Position numbers and translations under genes: made by a program. From the NCBI GenBank assembly GCA_020633125.1, contig JACKEH010000088.1, positions 1 through 6,830 of the forward strand: 6,830 bases of DNA, given 5' to 3'. This DNA comes from Sandaracinus sp. (GTDB lineage Bacteria > Myxococcota_A > Polyangia > Polyangiales > Houyiibacteriaceae). Below the pieces are notes generated by a model. The model was given only the letters and a program-made list of their open reading frames with translations. It was not told the DNA's origin and did not search any database. Below, piece by piece: positions 6,808-6,830 of the stretch (positions within the stretch are counted from its first letter, which is position 1; each line of letters opens with the position of its first letter).

Positions 6808-6830
6808 GGGCACGGGCACGGGCACGGGCA
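6808..6830. repeat. GGGCAC hexamer tandem repeat cut by window end
   Basis: GGGCAC occurs three times in full and a fourth time in part up to the last base, so the array probably continues. It is preceded by the related CCACGG. No gene can be called in 6745-6830: frames are open on both strands only because the DNA is GC-rich. Confidence 0.8.

Overview
This high-GC window (strong G/C bias at third codon positions, GTG starts common) most likely comes from a myxobacterium-like member of the Myxococcota, perhaps the Polyangia/Sandaracinus side. The reasons are a PilB close to the Myxococcus xanthus type as I remember it, an FHA protein paired with a soluble Hanks-type kinase, a Cys-rich lipoprotein and a PATAN/J-domain protein. 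The assignment is inference, because no database could be searched.

Layout. (1) 1-1043, plus strand: the 3' end of a CoA-transferase alpha subunit and a complete beta subunit (scoA-scoB type) with overlapping stop and start. (2) 1044-1126: a hairpin between convergent genes. (3) About 1127-1786, minus strand: a protein with an N-terminal DUF4388/PATAN-like domain and a C-terminal degenerate J domain carrying HPD. (4) 1873-2361, plus strand: a secreted Cys-rich lipoprotein, divergent from gene 3, ending at a strong terminator (2385-2411). (5) 4835-2416, minus strand: a two-gene operon, first an FHA-domain protein, then a cytoplasmic Ser/Thr kinase joined by a GTGA overlap. (6) 4836-4994: a divergent promoter region rich in inverted and direct repeats. 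(7) 4995-6698, plus strand: a complete pilB (type IV pilus extension ATPase) with its own terminator at 6720-6744. (8) 6745-6830: no gene that I can support; it ends in a GGGCAC hexamer repeat cut by the window edge.

How the parts relate. The CoA-transferase pair is ordinary ketone-body/short-chain acyl-CoA metabolism, unrelated to the rest. The FHA protein and kinase look like one signalling unit: shared start region style (Trp followed by basic residues), helical-repeat segments in both, phosphothreonine reader plus writer, and coupled translation. They share a 159-bp control region with pilB, so a link to pilus control is possible but unproven. All catalytic motifs expected in PilB and the kinase are present. 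I see no phage, transposon, CRISPR or RNA gene. I do not see a clearly new multi-gene system; the most unusual points are the FHA-kinase pair with a second, degenerate FHA-like fold, the repeat-rich pilB leader, and two GTG starts that look leaderless.
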